Counted from the first letter of the stretch, positions 34,411-42,957 are shown. The stretch is 64,000 bases of DNA from CAWJMF01 sp963843945 (GCA_963843945.1 CAWJMF010000002.1:1054001-1118000), one strand, 5' to 3'. Program-made: numbers and translations. The notes: a model not told the origin generated them from the letters alone.

Positions 34411-35640
34411 TCAGCGCAGGCGGCGGAGCGAGTTCTGCGTTAAGGGCGCGACGGGCTGTGTCGCAAGCGTGAGCTGAAAGACCGTCCCGCAATTGCAAAC
34501 GGCGCTTCCCCCGTACGCGGTGGTTCCGATGAAAACGCCCGGCGAGGGTTCGATCAGGCTAACCGGCGTGCTTCCGTCGGGCGGCCCGGTGAAGGTATGC
34601 GGAACGGTGTACGAGTCGCTCGGCGATTCGCACCAAAGATAACCGCCCGGACCGTTGCGCTGCGCCGTTCCGCAAATAGTGCCGTCTTGCGCCACGACCA
34701 TCGTCGTGGGAATGATGCTGGAGCCGAGCTGAGGGAAACGATGCAAGAGCCGAAAGTTCGAACCGTCGAAGTTCATCGAATAGAGCGTCGGCGCAAACGG
34801 CGTGACGTTCGTGCCCGTCCTGCCGGCGGAAAGACCGTAGAGGCGATTTCTCGCAACGACGAGGACGTTTGGGTTGGCACCGTCACCGCCCGAGAACGTG
34901 TGGATGATGCGGAAACCCGAACCGTTTGCGTTAACGCTGAAAATCGCTCCGATATTGGGCGGCTGCACCGTCGCGAGGGTTCCGAAGATGCTGCCGCCCG
35001 TATAGACGAGCGAGGTCCCGAGCTCGAGCAAACCCTGAGGACAGGGCGCGCTCTCGTTCCCCGCCGGAAGCGTCGCAACGATGCGTACCGCGCCGGTCGG
35101 AATGTCGTAGGCATAGATTGCGCCGCAGTCGGGCGTGCTGAGACTTGCGGTCTGGGCGCCGCCGAAGAGCGTCCGCCCGCCGTCGCTCGTCAAGCCCGGA
35201 TAGATGCCGATCGGGCCGAGCGGGAACTGCGTGAAGCCGAGACCGAGCGTCGTTTGGTTGACCCAAAAAAGCGCGGAGCCCGTCGTGCCGTAGAGGTTCC
35301 CATCGGGCCCGACGATCGGCGGACCGGGGAAAGCGAGAGTGGGCGCCGGTGAGCCGCCGAACGAGTACATCGTCTGGCGAACGCCGTCGGGCCGAATGCG
35401 AAAGACGCCGCCCTCATCGTAAGGGCCGGCGCTGCCTCCCTCGAGCGCGGTGCCCCAGAGATATTTTCCGATGACGACGACGCCGCTCGGAATCTCAAGG
35501 TCCGGCGCGCGATTGAAGCTCGAAACGACGCGGTAGACCCCGAGCGGCGGCGGCAGAACGTCTCCCGCGCTGACGGCCGCGGTCGCGCACAGCGTCAAGC
35601 AGACCGAAAGCGGTGCAACGCGTCGCAAAAAACGGACCAT
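34411..35640 (-). CDS. Secreted GloVer-type repeat protein
   Basis: A 409-aa secreted protein. The signal peptide spans residues 1-24 (M-V-R-F-L-R-R then hydrophobic, ending A-V-S-A-G). The mature part has several repeats of the form G-x-I-F/V-x-x-x-x-x-G-x-x-x-I/L-H-x-F-x-G with G-N-L-Y-G-T-T between them. This is the tandem repeat called GloVer (TIGR03803), probably a propeller. The ATG at 35640 has GAGAGG at 5 nt, which favours it over the upstream in-frame ATG. The ligand is unknown. It is adjacent to another propeller-type protein on the same strand. Confidence 0.8.
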   Translation of the reverse strand: MVRFLRRVAPLSVCLTLCATAAVSAGDVLPPPLGVYRVVSSFNRAPDLEIPSGVVVIGKYLWGTALEGGSAGPYDEGGVFRIRPDGVRQTMYSFGGSPAPTLAFPGPPIVGPDGNLYGTTGSALFWVNQTTLGLGFTQFPLGPIGIYPGLTSDGGRTLFGGAQTASLSTPDCGAIYAYDIPTGAVRIVATLPAGNESAPCPQGLLELGTSLVYTGGSIFGTLATVQPPNIGAIFSVNANGSGFRIIHTFSGGDGANPNVLVVARNRLYGLSAGRTGTNVTPFAPTLYSMNFDGSNFRLLHRFPQLGSSIIPTTMVVAQDGTICGTAQRNGPGGYLWCESPSDSYTVPHTFTGPPDGSTPVSLIEPSPGVFIGTTAYGGSAVCNCGTVFQLTLATQPVAPLTQNSLRRLR

Positions 35641-35715
35641 GAGAACCTCTCGCTGAGAAGGCACCCGCGACGCGTCGCGCCAGGACATCTCGCTTCGCTC
35701 CGGGGATTTGGCGGC

Positions 35716-37071
35716 ATGGCTCCGCAGAGCCGGTTGCCGCGCCTATCACTGTTGTTCGGCACTCCGCTCGCGTTCTTGACCTTTTTGCCGCTCGTGGGCC
35801 TCGCCCATGCATACGTCAGCGCGACCTCGCCGCAAGCGAACGCGACGCTCGCGTCGTCGCCGAGTGAGATCAGCGTCACTTTCGACGAGCCGGTCAGCCT
35901 CGAATCGCCCGATGCGCTGCTCGCGTGGCCGGCCGGCGGTGCCAACGTCGTCTGCTCGGGCGGTCCGCGCAGCGACCCTGCGAATCCGCGGCGCATCCTC
36001 TGCCGGCTCGCCAAACCGCTCGCAAAGGGCGCGTACCTCGTCTCGTGGCGTGTCACTTCGAACGACACGCACGTCGTCCACGGGATCTTTTCGTTCGGAA
36101 TCGGCGTCGCCGTCCGCGGCGAACACGGTGAAACGCCGTCGCCCTACGATCCCTCGGGCGCGCTCGCGGTGTTGCTTCGCTGGCTGAGCCTAGCAGGCAC
36201 GGCCGCGCTCGCCGGCGCGCTAAGCTTCGATCGCTTCGTTCTGCAAGCCGGCGCTTTTCCGTCGAGCGCAGGCGCGGCGCTTGCCATCCTGCGGCGACGC
36301 TGCCGCTTTGTCGCCCGAGCCGGCTTGATCGCGGCCCTCGTGGGCAGCTTCGGTTCGCTCGACGTCCAAGCGGCCGCCGCGACCGGCAGCACTTGGTGGG
36401 GAGCGCTTCCGGCGCTCGCCGCGGTCGCGAGCACATCGCGCTGGGGTTTGGCGTGGTCGGCGCGCGCGCTCGCGCTGCTTGCGGTCGCCGCGCTCACCTG
36501 GCGTCGCAAAACGCCGCAGGTCGCGCTCGTGCCGGCAGCGATCGCGCTGCTCACCTTCAGCCTCAGCGGCCACGCCGTCGCCACCGACCAGACGTTTCAG
36601 CTCGGATTGCGGGTCTTCGCCGACTGGCTGCACCTTGCCGGCGCGGCGCTTTGGTCGGGCGGGTTGCTGGTGTTCGCCGCGGGCATTCGTCCGGCGCTAA
36701 ACCTTTTGCGCGACGCCGAACGCGCCGGCTTCGCGCGCACGGCGATCGCACGTTTCTCCGTTCTCGCGGTCGCGTCCGTCGCGACGATCGTTGCGACCGG
36801 CGTCTATGCCGCCGCGGTTCAAGTACACGCGTGGCCCGACCTCATCGCGACGGGCTATGGCCGCATCGTCCTCGCCAAAGCAGCGCTGCTCTTGCCGCTC
36901 CTGGCGCTCGGCTACGGCCACTATCGTCAGGGCAAGGGCGAGGCCTCGCGCTTCGATTTCGCCGTTAGCGTTGCGTGCGAGGCCGGGCTGCTGCTCGCCG
37001 TCATCGGCCTTTCCGCGATGCTCGGCGGCCTCGCGCCGCCTTTCCCCAAGCCTGTACAAATGGAAGAATGA
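35716..37071 (+). CDS. CopC-CopD fusion, copper resistance/import protein
   Basis: A 451-aa fusion. A signal sequence (about 12-32) leads into a periplasmic CopC domain (about 32-128), with the copper-binding N-terminal His in A-H-A-Y-V-S-A-T-S-P and a second site in N-D-T-H-V-V-H-G-I-F-S-F. Eight or so membrane spans of the CopD domain follow (about 150-450). Such YcnJ-like fusions are linked to copper uptake or tolerance. The next gene begins at or near its stop (ATGA) and encodes a Met/His-rich secreted protein, which fits a copper role. Confidence 0.9.
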   Translation: MAPQSRLPRLSLLFGTPLAFLTFLPLVGLAHAYVSATSPQANATLASSPSEISVTFDEPVSLESPDALLAWPAGGANVVCSGGPRSDPANPRRILCRLAKPLAKGAYLVSWRVTSNDTHVVHGIFSFGIGVAVRGEHGETPSPYDPSGALAVLLRWLSLAGTAALAGALSFDRFVLQAGAFPSSAGAALAILRRRCRFVARAGLIAALVGSFGSLDVQAAAATGSTWWGALPALAAVASTSRWGLAWSARALALLAVAALTWRRKTPQVALVPAAIALLTFSLSGHAVATDQTFQLGLRVFADWLHLAGAALWSGGLLVFAAGIRPALNLLRDAERAGFARTAIARFSVLAVASVATIVATGVYAAAVQVHAWPDLIATGYGRIVLAKAALLLPLLALGYGHYRQGKGEASRFDFAVSVACEAGLLLAVIGLSAMLGGLAPPFPKPVQMEE

Positions 37072-37100
37072 CGCTCGAGGCTAGCGGAAAAGAAAGCGCG

Positions 37101-37973
37101 ATGAAACGGGCATTCAGCCTCCTCACAGCCGCTTTCGTCGTCCTTGGGACGTTTGCCGCGGCGACTCCAATCCCCGGAACTTTCGCTCTGCAGGCCGGAA
37201 CGCCGAAAGCCCACGGCTTCTTGCGAGCTTCCAGCCAGGGCCGCAATCCGCTCGTCCAACAGCTCGACATTTGGATGACGCCGCAAACGAGTTCGGCGCC
37301 AATCCTTCGCTATAGCGTCGACATGACGAAGCTGCTGCACCTCATCATCGTCAGCGATGATTTCAAACAGTTCTTTCACGTACATCCCGTGCTGGGCTCC
37401 GACGGGCACTTTCGGATCGTCCAGAGTTTCCCGTCGGCAACGCTCTATCACGCCTACGCCGACGCGGAGCCACAAGGCCGCGGTCAACAGGTCTTTCGTT
37501 TCGATTTTCCGGTGAACGGCGGTACCGGCGTCGGAACGCGCGCCCTCTCGCCGACCGGAACGACGGTCGCCGCGGGTCCCTACACCGTGACGCTCAGCAC
37601 GACCACGTTAGCGGCCGGCAAGGACAGCGAGGTCACGGTGCACGTGCGACGCGCCGGCAAGCCGGCGAACGACCTTCACCCGTATCTCGGAGCGCTCGCG
37701 CACGCCGTCTTCTTGGATGCGAAGGATCTGACGTACGTTCACGTCCATCCTGGGCCGCTCACGTCGGCAAGCATGCCTTCGATGCCGGGAATGGACGCGG
37801 CAATGCCCGGTATGAGCGGCATGGAGATGCCCGCGCTGCCCGACTCCGCCACGACCTCGCCCGACATGGCGCTGCACGTCAGCGTCCATGAAGCCGGAGC
37901 GTACAAGCTGTGGCTTCAGTTCCGAGGCGGCTCGTCGCTCTATGTAGCAGCGTTCGTACTGAGCGCGAAGTAG
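37101..37973 (+). CDS. Secreted Met/His-rich, probable copper-binding protein
   Basis: A 290-aa secreted protein with a clear signal peptide from the ATG at 37101 (M-K-R-A-F-S-L-L). An ATG at 37068 overlapping the CopC-CopD stop is also possible and adds 11 residues. The mature part shows H-V-H-P twice (residues about 100 and 215), then a loop rich in Met, M-P-S-M-P-G-M and M-P-G-M-S-G-M-E-M-P, resembling methionine motifs that bind Cu(I) in periplasmic copper carriers. The final part is beta-rich. It probably hands copper to, or takes it from, the CopC-CopD protein (inference). I do not recognise a named family. Confidence 0.7.
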   Translation: MKRAFSLLTAAFVVLGTFAAATPIPGTFALQAGTPKAHGFLRASSQGRNPLVQQLDIWMTPQTSSAPILRYSVDMTKLLHLIIVSDDFKQFFHVHPVLGSDGHFRIVQSFPSATLYHAYADAEPQGRGQQVFRFDFPVNGGTGVGTRALSPTGTTVAAGPYTVTLSTTTLAAGKDSEVTVHVRRAGKPANDLHPYLGALAHAVFLDAKDLTYVHVHPGPLTSASMPSMPGMDAAMPGMSGMEMPALPDSATTSPDMALHVSVHEAGAYKLWLQFRGGSSLYVAAFVLSAK

Positions 37974-38001
37974 ACGAGCCTAACGCCGCACGTCGACGAA
38001 A

Positions 38002-38059
38002 GGGGCCACCGGGTCGTAGGCCCCCCGGTCGCGAATCCTACTTTGTCAACTTTGTTGAC
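38002..38059 (+). promoter_or_regulatory. Structured leader upstream of the second STAS gene
   Basis: Two helices compete: GGGCC/GGCCC (38003-38007 with 38019-38023) and ACCGGG/CCCGGT (38008-38013 with 38024-38029). Their strands interleave with zero-length crossing loops, so they cannot readily form together and may be alternative folds. A perfect hairpin GTCAAC-TTT-GTTGAC follows at 38045-38059. The 193-bp gap before the gene has room for a leader. It matches no riboswitch consensus that I know. Confidence 0.35.
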
Positions 38060-38166
38060 GGAAAGGCCGGAGCGTTTTGCTCGCGGCCTGCAAACCTTCC
38101 GTACGCGATCCGCCGAGCGAACCGGCGCGCGGTTCCCTCGCGAATCGTCCAGATCGTGATCGCTCC

Positions 38167-38487
38167 ATGGGCCTACGGTCCTACATCCTCGCCGAGACGG
38201 TCGTGCTCGAACTTTCCGGCGAGCACGACATTTCCACCGTTCCGCAGATCGAGCCGGAGATCTCGAGCCTAACCGACGGCCGCCGGCGGGTCATCTTCGA
38301 CCTCGGCAAGTGCACGTACATCGACTCCACCGTGCTCGCCTTGCTCGTGAAGAAGCACCGCATGTTCGGCGACGGCATGCGCGTGGTAGTCCCGGCGACG
38401 TCGCAACTGCGACGACTCTTCACCATCACGCAGCTGGATCAGTCGTTCGTCGTCAACGAGACGCTGGCCGAGGCCCTCGAAGCCTAG
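38167..38487 (+). CDS. STAS-domain anti-sigma-factor antagonist
   Basis: A 106-aa RsbV/SpoIIAA-like protein. It has the expected strands and helices (V-V-L-E-L-S-G-E-H-D; V-I-F-D-L-G-K-C-T-Y) and an intact phospho-site loop D53-S54-T55-V, unlike the STAS protein at 10050. By family, the unphosphorylated form binds an anti-sigma kinase and frees a sigma factor. No kinase or sigma gene is next to it. The ATG at 38167 is preferred over the longer in-frame start, whose extra residues are Arg/Pro-rich and unlike STAS. Confidence 0.85.
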   Translation: MGLRSYILAETVVLELSGEHDISTVPQIEPEISSLTDGRRRVIFDLGKCTYIDSTVLALLVKKHRMFGDGMRVVVPATSQLRRLFTITQLDQSFVVNETLAEALEA

Positions 38488-38493
38488 CCGGTC

Positions 38494-38769
38494 CTATTGA
38501 CCCGAACTCGACCCGCCGCTGCCGCTCGAACTCGAGCCGGCGTTCGTATTGCTGCCGGTGTTGCTCGATCCGTTCGTCGTGCCGGATCCATTCGTCGTGC
38601 CGGCTGCGCCCGACGTCGTTCCGGGCTGCTGATTGATGATCGTCGTCTTTGAAACGTTCCACGGCTGCCACATCGCGATCGCCACGATCGCGATAAGGAC
38701 GACGACGGCAATGAGCGCGACGGCTGCCGGGTTGGATGAATTTCGTACGATGATGGGACGGTCTTGCAT
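38494..38769 (-). CDS. Small membrane protein with Ser/Gly/Asn/Thr tail
   Basis: A 91-aa protein with one membrane span (about 17-34, V-A-L-I-A-V-V-V-L-I-A-I-V-A-I-A-M-W) and an external, very low-complexity tail of Gly, Ser, Thr and Asn. The ATG at 38769 has GGGGAG at 7 nt; an in-frame ATG nine codons earlier is less well supported. Function unknown. It converges on the STAS gene with 6 bp between stops. Confidence 0.65.
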   Translation of the reverse strand: MQDRPIIVRNSSNPAAVALIAVVVLIAIVAIAMWQPWNVSKTTIINQQPGTTSGAAGTTNGSGTTNGSSNTGSNTNAGSSSSGSGGSSSGQ

Positions 38770-38828
38770 TAGTTTCTCCCCTTCTTCCGCTACCATGTTT
38801 CCGAAAGCGGAGAATCCAAAACAGGACC

Positions 38829-41366
38829 TTAGTGAGCGGTCGGAATCTCCAACGCCTCGGTCATGGCCGCGTCTTCCGACATCGCCGCGCCGGCGCTCGT
38901 TTGACGTTCGAGTTCGTCCGATGGAAGAGCCGCGCGCAGCGCCGCGGAGACTCGCTCGTATTCTTGCAGCTCCGTGCGCTGACGGGGAGCTCCTAACGAC
39001 GCGAGCCGCACGTCGACGAAACCGAGAAGCCGCGCTGCTTGAAGCAGTTGCTCGACCCGAACCTCCGCTTCAAGGGGCGGCCGCAAACCCGCGACCGCCG
39101 CAAGGTGTTGCAAAGCCCAAGCGAGCGCGACCGGCTGTCGCCGTTCGCCGGCAAGTTCGAGGGCTCGAATTGCATACGCTTGCGCTTCGTCGTAGCGGTC
39201 CAATGCAATAAGATAGGCAGCGATGTTGGCGAGAGCGACCACGCGAATCGGCTCCAGCCTGTCGTACGGTTCGAGACTACTCTGCGCCAAGCGCAACGCA
39301 AGCTCGCGGTTACCCGAGTGGAATTCCGCCTCGGCGAGGTTACCGGCGGAGATTGCCGCGCTTCGTTCGTCTCCCGCGGACCGGAACGTAGCGAGCGCCT
39401 TCGCGTAATAGCTGCGCGCCTCTACGTGCTCTCCCGCGAGGGAATGCGCGAACGCGATGTTCTCGAGGACGAAGCCTGCGAGCCGGGTCGTGCCGAGCCT
39501 ACGCGCGGTGCCAAGCGCTCCGCTCAAAAGCGTCTCGGCTTCGGCGACACGTCCCAGGAAGAGGAGGGCCTGCGCGACGGTGGCCTCTACGCGGACGATT
39601 CCACGCTGGTCGCCGAGCGCCCGATAGCGCGCCAGCGCGCGCTCGCCGCAACTCACCGCTACCGCGGCCTCGGCGAAGCGAACTGCCAGGCCGGCCTCCG
39701 CGTACTCGAGCAACGCGACCAAGGCTTGCGGCGTCGACTCGTCGACGAGCTCGAGGGCGGCTCGCACCCAGCGCCGGCCATCTTCCAGGGTTACGCTTAC
39801 CCAGACGGGGCGCAGTGCTCCGGCGAGGCGCTGTCCGAGTTCGACATCGTGCCTGGCGGCGAGCGACCACTCGAGCGCCGTCCGCCAGTTCTCGAGCTCG
39901 GCCTCGAACGTCTCCAGCCAGGTGGAGTCTAGCGCGTCGTCGCAGCGCGCATCGAACCGCTCGGCCAATGCGCAATAAGCTCGCGCATGACGGCGCGCGA
40001 GCGCCTCGCCCTCGCCGCGTGCGTCGAGCTTTTCGCGCGCGTACCGGCGCGAGGATTCGAGCAGCGCGTAGCGCGGCTCGTTGCGGTCGAGGTCTGCGAC
40101 GACGAGCGACTTCTCGACGAGCGAAGCGATTCCGTCGAGGATATCGGGCGTACCGGGTTCGCCAGGCTCGCAAACCTCGCTCGCGGCAGCCAGCGTACAT
40201 CCGCCGGCGAAGATCGAGAGCTGCTCGAAGAGGCGCTGTTCCGCCGGCGAAAGCAGCTCGTAACTCCAGTCGACAAGCGCGCGCATCGTCTGCTGGCGCG
40301 GCAAGGGCTTGCGGGTATTGCGAGCGAGAAGCGCGAGGCGCCGGTCGAGGTTTTCGGCGAGTGCTTTGAGCGACAAGGTTCCCATGCGCGCTGCCGCAAG
40401 TTCGATCGCAAGCGGCAACCCGTCGAGCCTCCGGCAGATCTCCGCCACGAGCGCCGCGTTCTCGTCGGTTACCGTGAACCGGCTGTCGGTTTGCTCCGCG
40501 CGATCGGCGAAAAGAGCGATTGCGCCGAACGCGAGTGCCGCGCTTGCCGTCAATCGCCCCGAGTCCTCCGGCGACGGCGTGTCAAGCGGTCGAAGCCGAT
40601 AGACTCGTTCCCCAGGGATCTTGAGCGGTTCGCGACTCGTCGCGAGGATTCGTACCTCCGCACACGCTTGCACGATCTCCGTCGCGACGCCGGCTGCGTC
40701 CGCAACCACGTGCTCGCAGTTGTCGAGAATGAGAAGCGCAGTCTTTCGCGCGAGGTAACTCAGAAGGTCGTCCAGCGGTAAGCGTCCCGGCGACTCTTCC
40801 AAACGCAGTGCGTGCGCGATCGTACTCGCCACAAAGGCTCCCTCGCGAAGCGGCCCGAGATCGACGAACCACACGCCGGCGTGCGCGTCTTCCAGAATCG
40901 CGCGGCCGGCTTGCAACGCGGTGCGCGTCTTGCCCACGCCGCCGGGACCTGCGATGGTGACGACGCGTCCCTTGCGCAAGAGCCGGCCGATCTCCGCGAC
41001 CTCGACCGTGCGACCGACGAAACTCGAAACCTCGACGGGCAAGTTGCTCCTTGCCAACTCGGCGCCGCGCTCCGTACTCCCGCCCGGCGCCGAGCGGCGC
41101 CGCGCCAGGGCCGGCCGTTTTGCAGCCGACTCGAGCCGGGCGCGCTCCTCGGCCGAGAGCCTTAATCCGTCAGCCAGGAGCGCGACCGTGTCGCGGTAGG
41201 GAGCGCGGCGCAACCCGCGCTCGAGCACGCTGATGCCTCCCGGACTCATGCGCGCGCGCTCGGCGAGCGCTTCCTGTGAAAGGCCGGCAGCCAGGCGAAG
41301 TTCGCGCAACACTTCGCCGAACGAAGCGGGCCGCTCGTCATTTGCGAGGCCTCGCGCTTGCCCCAT
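38829..41366 (-). CDS. XRE-HTH/STAND-ATPase transcriptional regulator
   Basis: An 845-aa regulator. Residues about 15-75 form an XRE-type helix-turn-helix (L-S-Q-E-A-L-A-E-R-A-R-M-S). A STAND ATPase follows, with Walker A G-P-G-G-V-G-K-T-R and Walker B L-L-I-L-D-N-C-E-H. About 450 residues of TPR-like helices end the protein. The ATPase and repeat regions are clearly related to the cyclase-linked protein at 22109-24895, so the two differ mainly in their N-terminal output domain. Signal and target genes are unknown. The 131-bp gap to the right separates it from the divergent DUF4239 operon. Confidence 0.87.
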   Translation of the reverse strand: MGQARGLANDERPASFGEVLRELRLAAGLSQEALAERARMSPGGISVLERGLRRAPYRDTVALLADGLRLSAEERARLESAAKRPALARRRSAPGGSTERGAELARSNLPVEVSSFVGRTVEVAEIGRLLRKGRVVTIAGPGGVGKTRTALQAGRAILEDAHAGVWFVDLGPLREGAFVASTIAHALRLEESPGRLPLDDLLSYLARKTALLILDNCEHVVADAAGVATEIVQACAEVRILATSREPLKIPGERVYRLRPLDTPSPEDSGRLTASAALAFGAIALFADRAEQTDSRFTVTDENAALVAEICRRLDGLPLAIELAAARMGTLSLKALAENLDRRLALLARNTRKPLPRQQTMRALVDWSYELLSPAEQRLFEQLSIFAGGCTLAAASEVCEPGEPGTPDILDGIASLVEKSLVVADLDRNEPRYALLESSRRYAREKLDARGEGEALARRHARAYCALAERFDARCDDALDSTWLETFEAELENWRTALEWSLAARHDVELGQRLAGALRPVWVSVTLEDGRRWVRAALELVDESTPQALVALLEYAEAGLAVRFAEAAVAVSCGERALARYRALGDQRGIVRVEATVAQALLFLGRVAEAETLLSGALGTARRLGTTRLAGFVLENIAFAHSLAGEHVEARSYYAKALATFRSAGDERSAAISAGNLAEAEFHSGNRELALRLAQSSLEPYDRLEPIRVVALANIAAYLIALDRYDEAQAYAIRALELAGERRQPVALAWALQHLAAVAGLRPPLEAEVRVEQLLQAARLLGFVDVRLASLGAPRQRTELQEYERVSAALRAALPSDELERQTSAGAAMSEDAAMTEALEIPTAH

Positions 41367-41497
41367 GCCGCCAGACTTCTGCAGCGCTCGCTACCCGTCC
41401 GCCGCACAACTGTTCGAATAAGCCGTTCGAGTGTCGCTGGGCCGGCACGCCCCGCTGAGGCACAATCGCGGACGTCTCACCCTTCACGGAGGTTTAC

Positions 41498-41620
41498 ATG
41501 GCTAACCTAGTTGCTGCGTGCTACCGCCCCAAATCCGACGCCGAGCGCAGCGCCCTCACCCTTTCTTGGAACTTCGTCCCGAGCACGCGCGTGCGCACGC
41601 GTCGAGATCTCTTGTCGTGA
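41498..41620 (+). CDS. 40-aa ORF coupled to the DUF4239 gene
   Basis: An ATG with a strong GGAGG site at 5 nt opens a 40-codon frame (M-A-N-L-V-A-A-C-Y-R-P-K-S-D) that ends in TGA, and that TGA overlaps the GTG of the next gene (GTGA). The peptide is soluble and basic at its end. It could be a real small protein or a leader ORF whose translation controls the membrane protein. No family is recognised. Confidence 0.45.
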   Translation: MANLVAACYRPKSDAERSALTLSWNFVPSTRVRTRRDLLS

Positions 41621-42567
41621 TACGCGAATTCCGCGGCGGGCGGGCACTTTGGCTGCGCCCCCGCGTCTCGGTCGCCGTCCTGTGTCGTGCCGCCACCGCG
41701 CTCGCTTTTGGCGCCCTGCTCTGCTGCGCGATCGCTTTTCTCAGACGGCCTGACGCGCTCGTGCGACTGATGGCGATTCCGTCGGCTCTCCTCCTTCTCG
41801 TCAGCGTGCTGCTTGCCGTCTCGCTGGTTTGCGCCGGACAGTGGTACACGCATCGCGTCTTTAAGGAAGAGGACTTCGTGCGCCACAATGAAGTCGGCGG
41901 TTTTATCATCGCCGTCGCGGGATCGCTTTACGGCGTGGTCCTGGGCTTCCTCACCGTGGTCGCGTGGCAACATTATTCCGACGCAAGCCAGCTCGTCGCG
42001 CTGGAGTCCGCCGCGGCAGTCGACGCGTGGCACGTCGCGCTCGGTTTGCCTGCCGAGAAGCGCGCTCGCGTTCGAGACGACCTTCTTCGCTACGCGCATC
42101 TCATGGTCGACAACGAATGGCCGCAGATGCGCGTCGGGAAGTTCGACGAGCCGAGCGGAATCCTCGCCATGGACGCGCTCGACGCTACGGAAGATTTCGT
42201 TCCGGCGAACCTAGGCCAATCCAACGCGCAAGCCGCGACGTTGCAGCAGCTCGGAGTTCTCCACGACGTACGGCAGCGGCGGCTTTCCGACAACGCGAGC
42301 GGTATCTCCACGTTCGAGTGGCTCGTTCTACTTCTCGGCGCGGTTTGCGTGATTTGCTTCTGTTGGCTCTTCGGTGTCGCCAATCAAGGCGTACATCTCT
42401 TGATGACGGCAGCCGTCACCGTCATTGTCACGTCGACGTTGATCCTGCTCTTCGAACTGCAATATCCGTTTCGCAGCAACATCGGTGTCCCGGCCGGCGA
42501 CTGGGTCGCGGTTATCGATCACATTCGTTCGATGCAGACCGGCACGCTCATGGACATGCGAATGTAG
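41617..42567 (+). CDS. DUF4239 (bestrophin-like) membrane protein
   Basis: A 316-aa membrane protein. Hydrophobic segments lie near residues 25-42, 52-72, 90-115, 230-250 and 255-280. The family signature R-H-N-E-V-G-G-F-I-I-A-V-A-G-S-L-Y-G-V-V-L-G-F is clear. DUF4239 is sometimes called bestrophin-like, but an ion-channel role is unproven. I place the start at GTG 41617, since it overlaps the preceding small ORF and keeps the first hydrophobic segment. ATG 41770 would drop that segment. Upstream in-frame sequence before 41617 reads as shadow. Confidence 0.72.
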   Translation: MIREFRGGRALWLRPRVSVAVLCRAATALAFGALLCCAIAFLRRPDALVRLMAIPSALLLLVSVLLAVSLVCAGQWYTHRVFKEEDFVRHNEVGGFIIAVAGSLYGVVLGFLTVVAWQHYSDASQLVALESAAAVDAWHVALGLPAEKRARVRDDLLRYAHLMVDNEWPQMRVGKFDEPSGILAMDALDATEDFVPANLGQSNAQAATLQQLGVLHDVRQRRLSDNASGISTFEWLVLLLGAVCVICFCWLFGVANQGVHLLMTAAVTVIVTSTLILLFELQYPFRSNIGVPAGDWVAVIDHIRSMQTGTLMDMRM

Positions 42568-42666
42568 TTATCGAGTCAGCTCGCGCGTTCGAGCATCTCG
42601 TGCATCGGCGGAAGATCCCCGGGATGGCCACCACGGTGCAGCCAGCGAACGCGCCCGATGCCATAC

Positions 42667-42957
42667 TCATCTCTGCCGCTTTGCGAGCTTACCGAGCAGT
42701 TCTTCGTGATTTCGGGTCACCCGTTCGTCGAGTCGGTCGACGCGGCGCTCGAGACGGCCCAAACGATCGTCGACGCCCTCGAAGCGCTTGTCGATCCCAT
42801 CGAAGCGCTTGTCGATCCCATCGAAGCGCTCGTCGATCGCCTCGAAGCGCGCATCGACTTTCGTGAAGGCAAACGCGACCGCCTCAAAACCAAAGGTAAC
42901 CGCCTCCTGCAGGCTGTCGATCTTGGCCAGGAGCAACTCGCCGGTTTTCTCGTCCAT
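42667..42957 (-). CDS. Small coiled-coil protein with heptad repeats
   Basis: A 96-aa, highly charged protein that is almost all coiled coil. From residue about 33, heptads F-x-x-I/V-D-x-R repeat (F-E-A-I-D-E-R, F-D-G-I-D-K-R twice, F-E-G-V-D-D-R), continuing to L-G-R-L-E-R-R-V-D-R-L. No membrane span is seen. The heptads come from a 21-bp DNA tandem repeat, so copy number could vary. It is downstream of DUF779 on the same strand with a 63-bp gap. Function unknown. Confidence 0.65.
   Translation of the reverse strand: MDEKTGELLLAKIDSLQEAVTFGFEAVAFAFTKVDARFEAIDERFDGIDKRFDGIDKRFEGVDDRLGRLERRVDRLDERVTRNHEELLGKLAKRQR
42779..42862. repeat. 21-bp tandem repeat inside the coiled-coil gene
   Basis: Four consecutive 21-bp units start at 42779, 42800, 42821 and 42842. 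The first two are identical and the others diverge. Each unit encodes one heptad of the coiled coil. The unit length is a multiple of three, so gain or loss of copies keeps the frame. Confidence 0.8.

Noticed and set aside
38002..38029. H-type pseudoknot from interleaved GGGCC and ACCGGG stems
   Set aside because: Both crossing loops have zero length, which is sterically unlikely; alternative hairpins are a better reading.
42779..42862. Tandem 21-bp units as a CRISPR array
   Set aside because: The units are directly adjacent, without spacers, and encode coiled-coil heptads.
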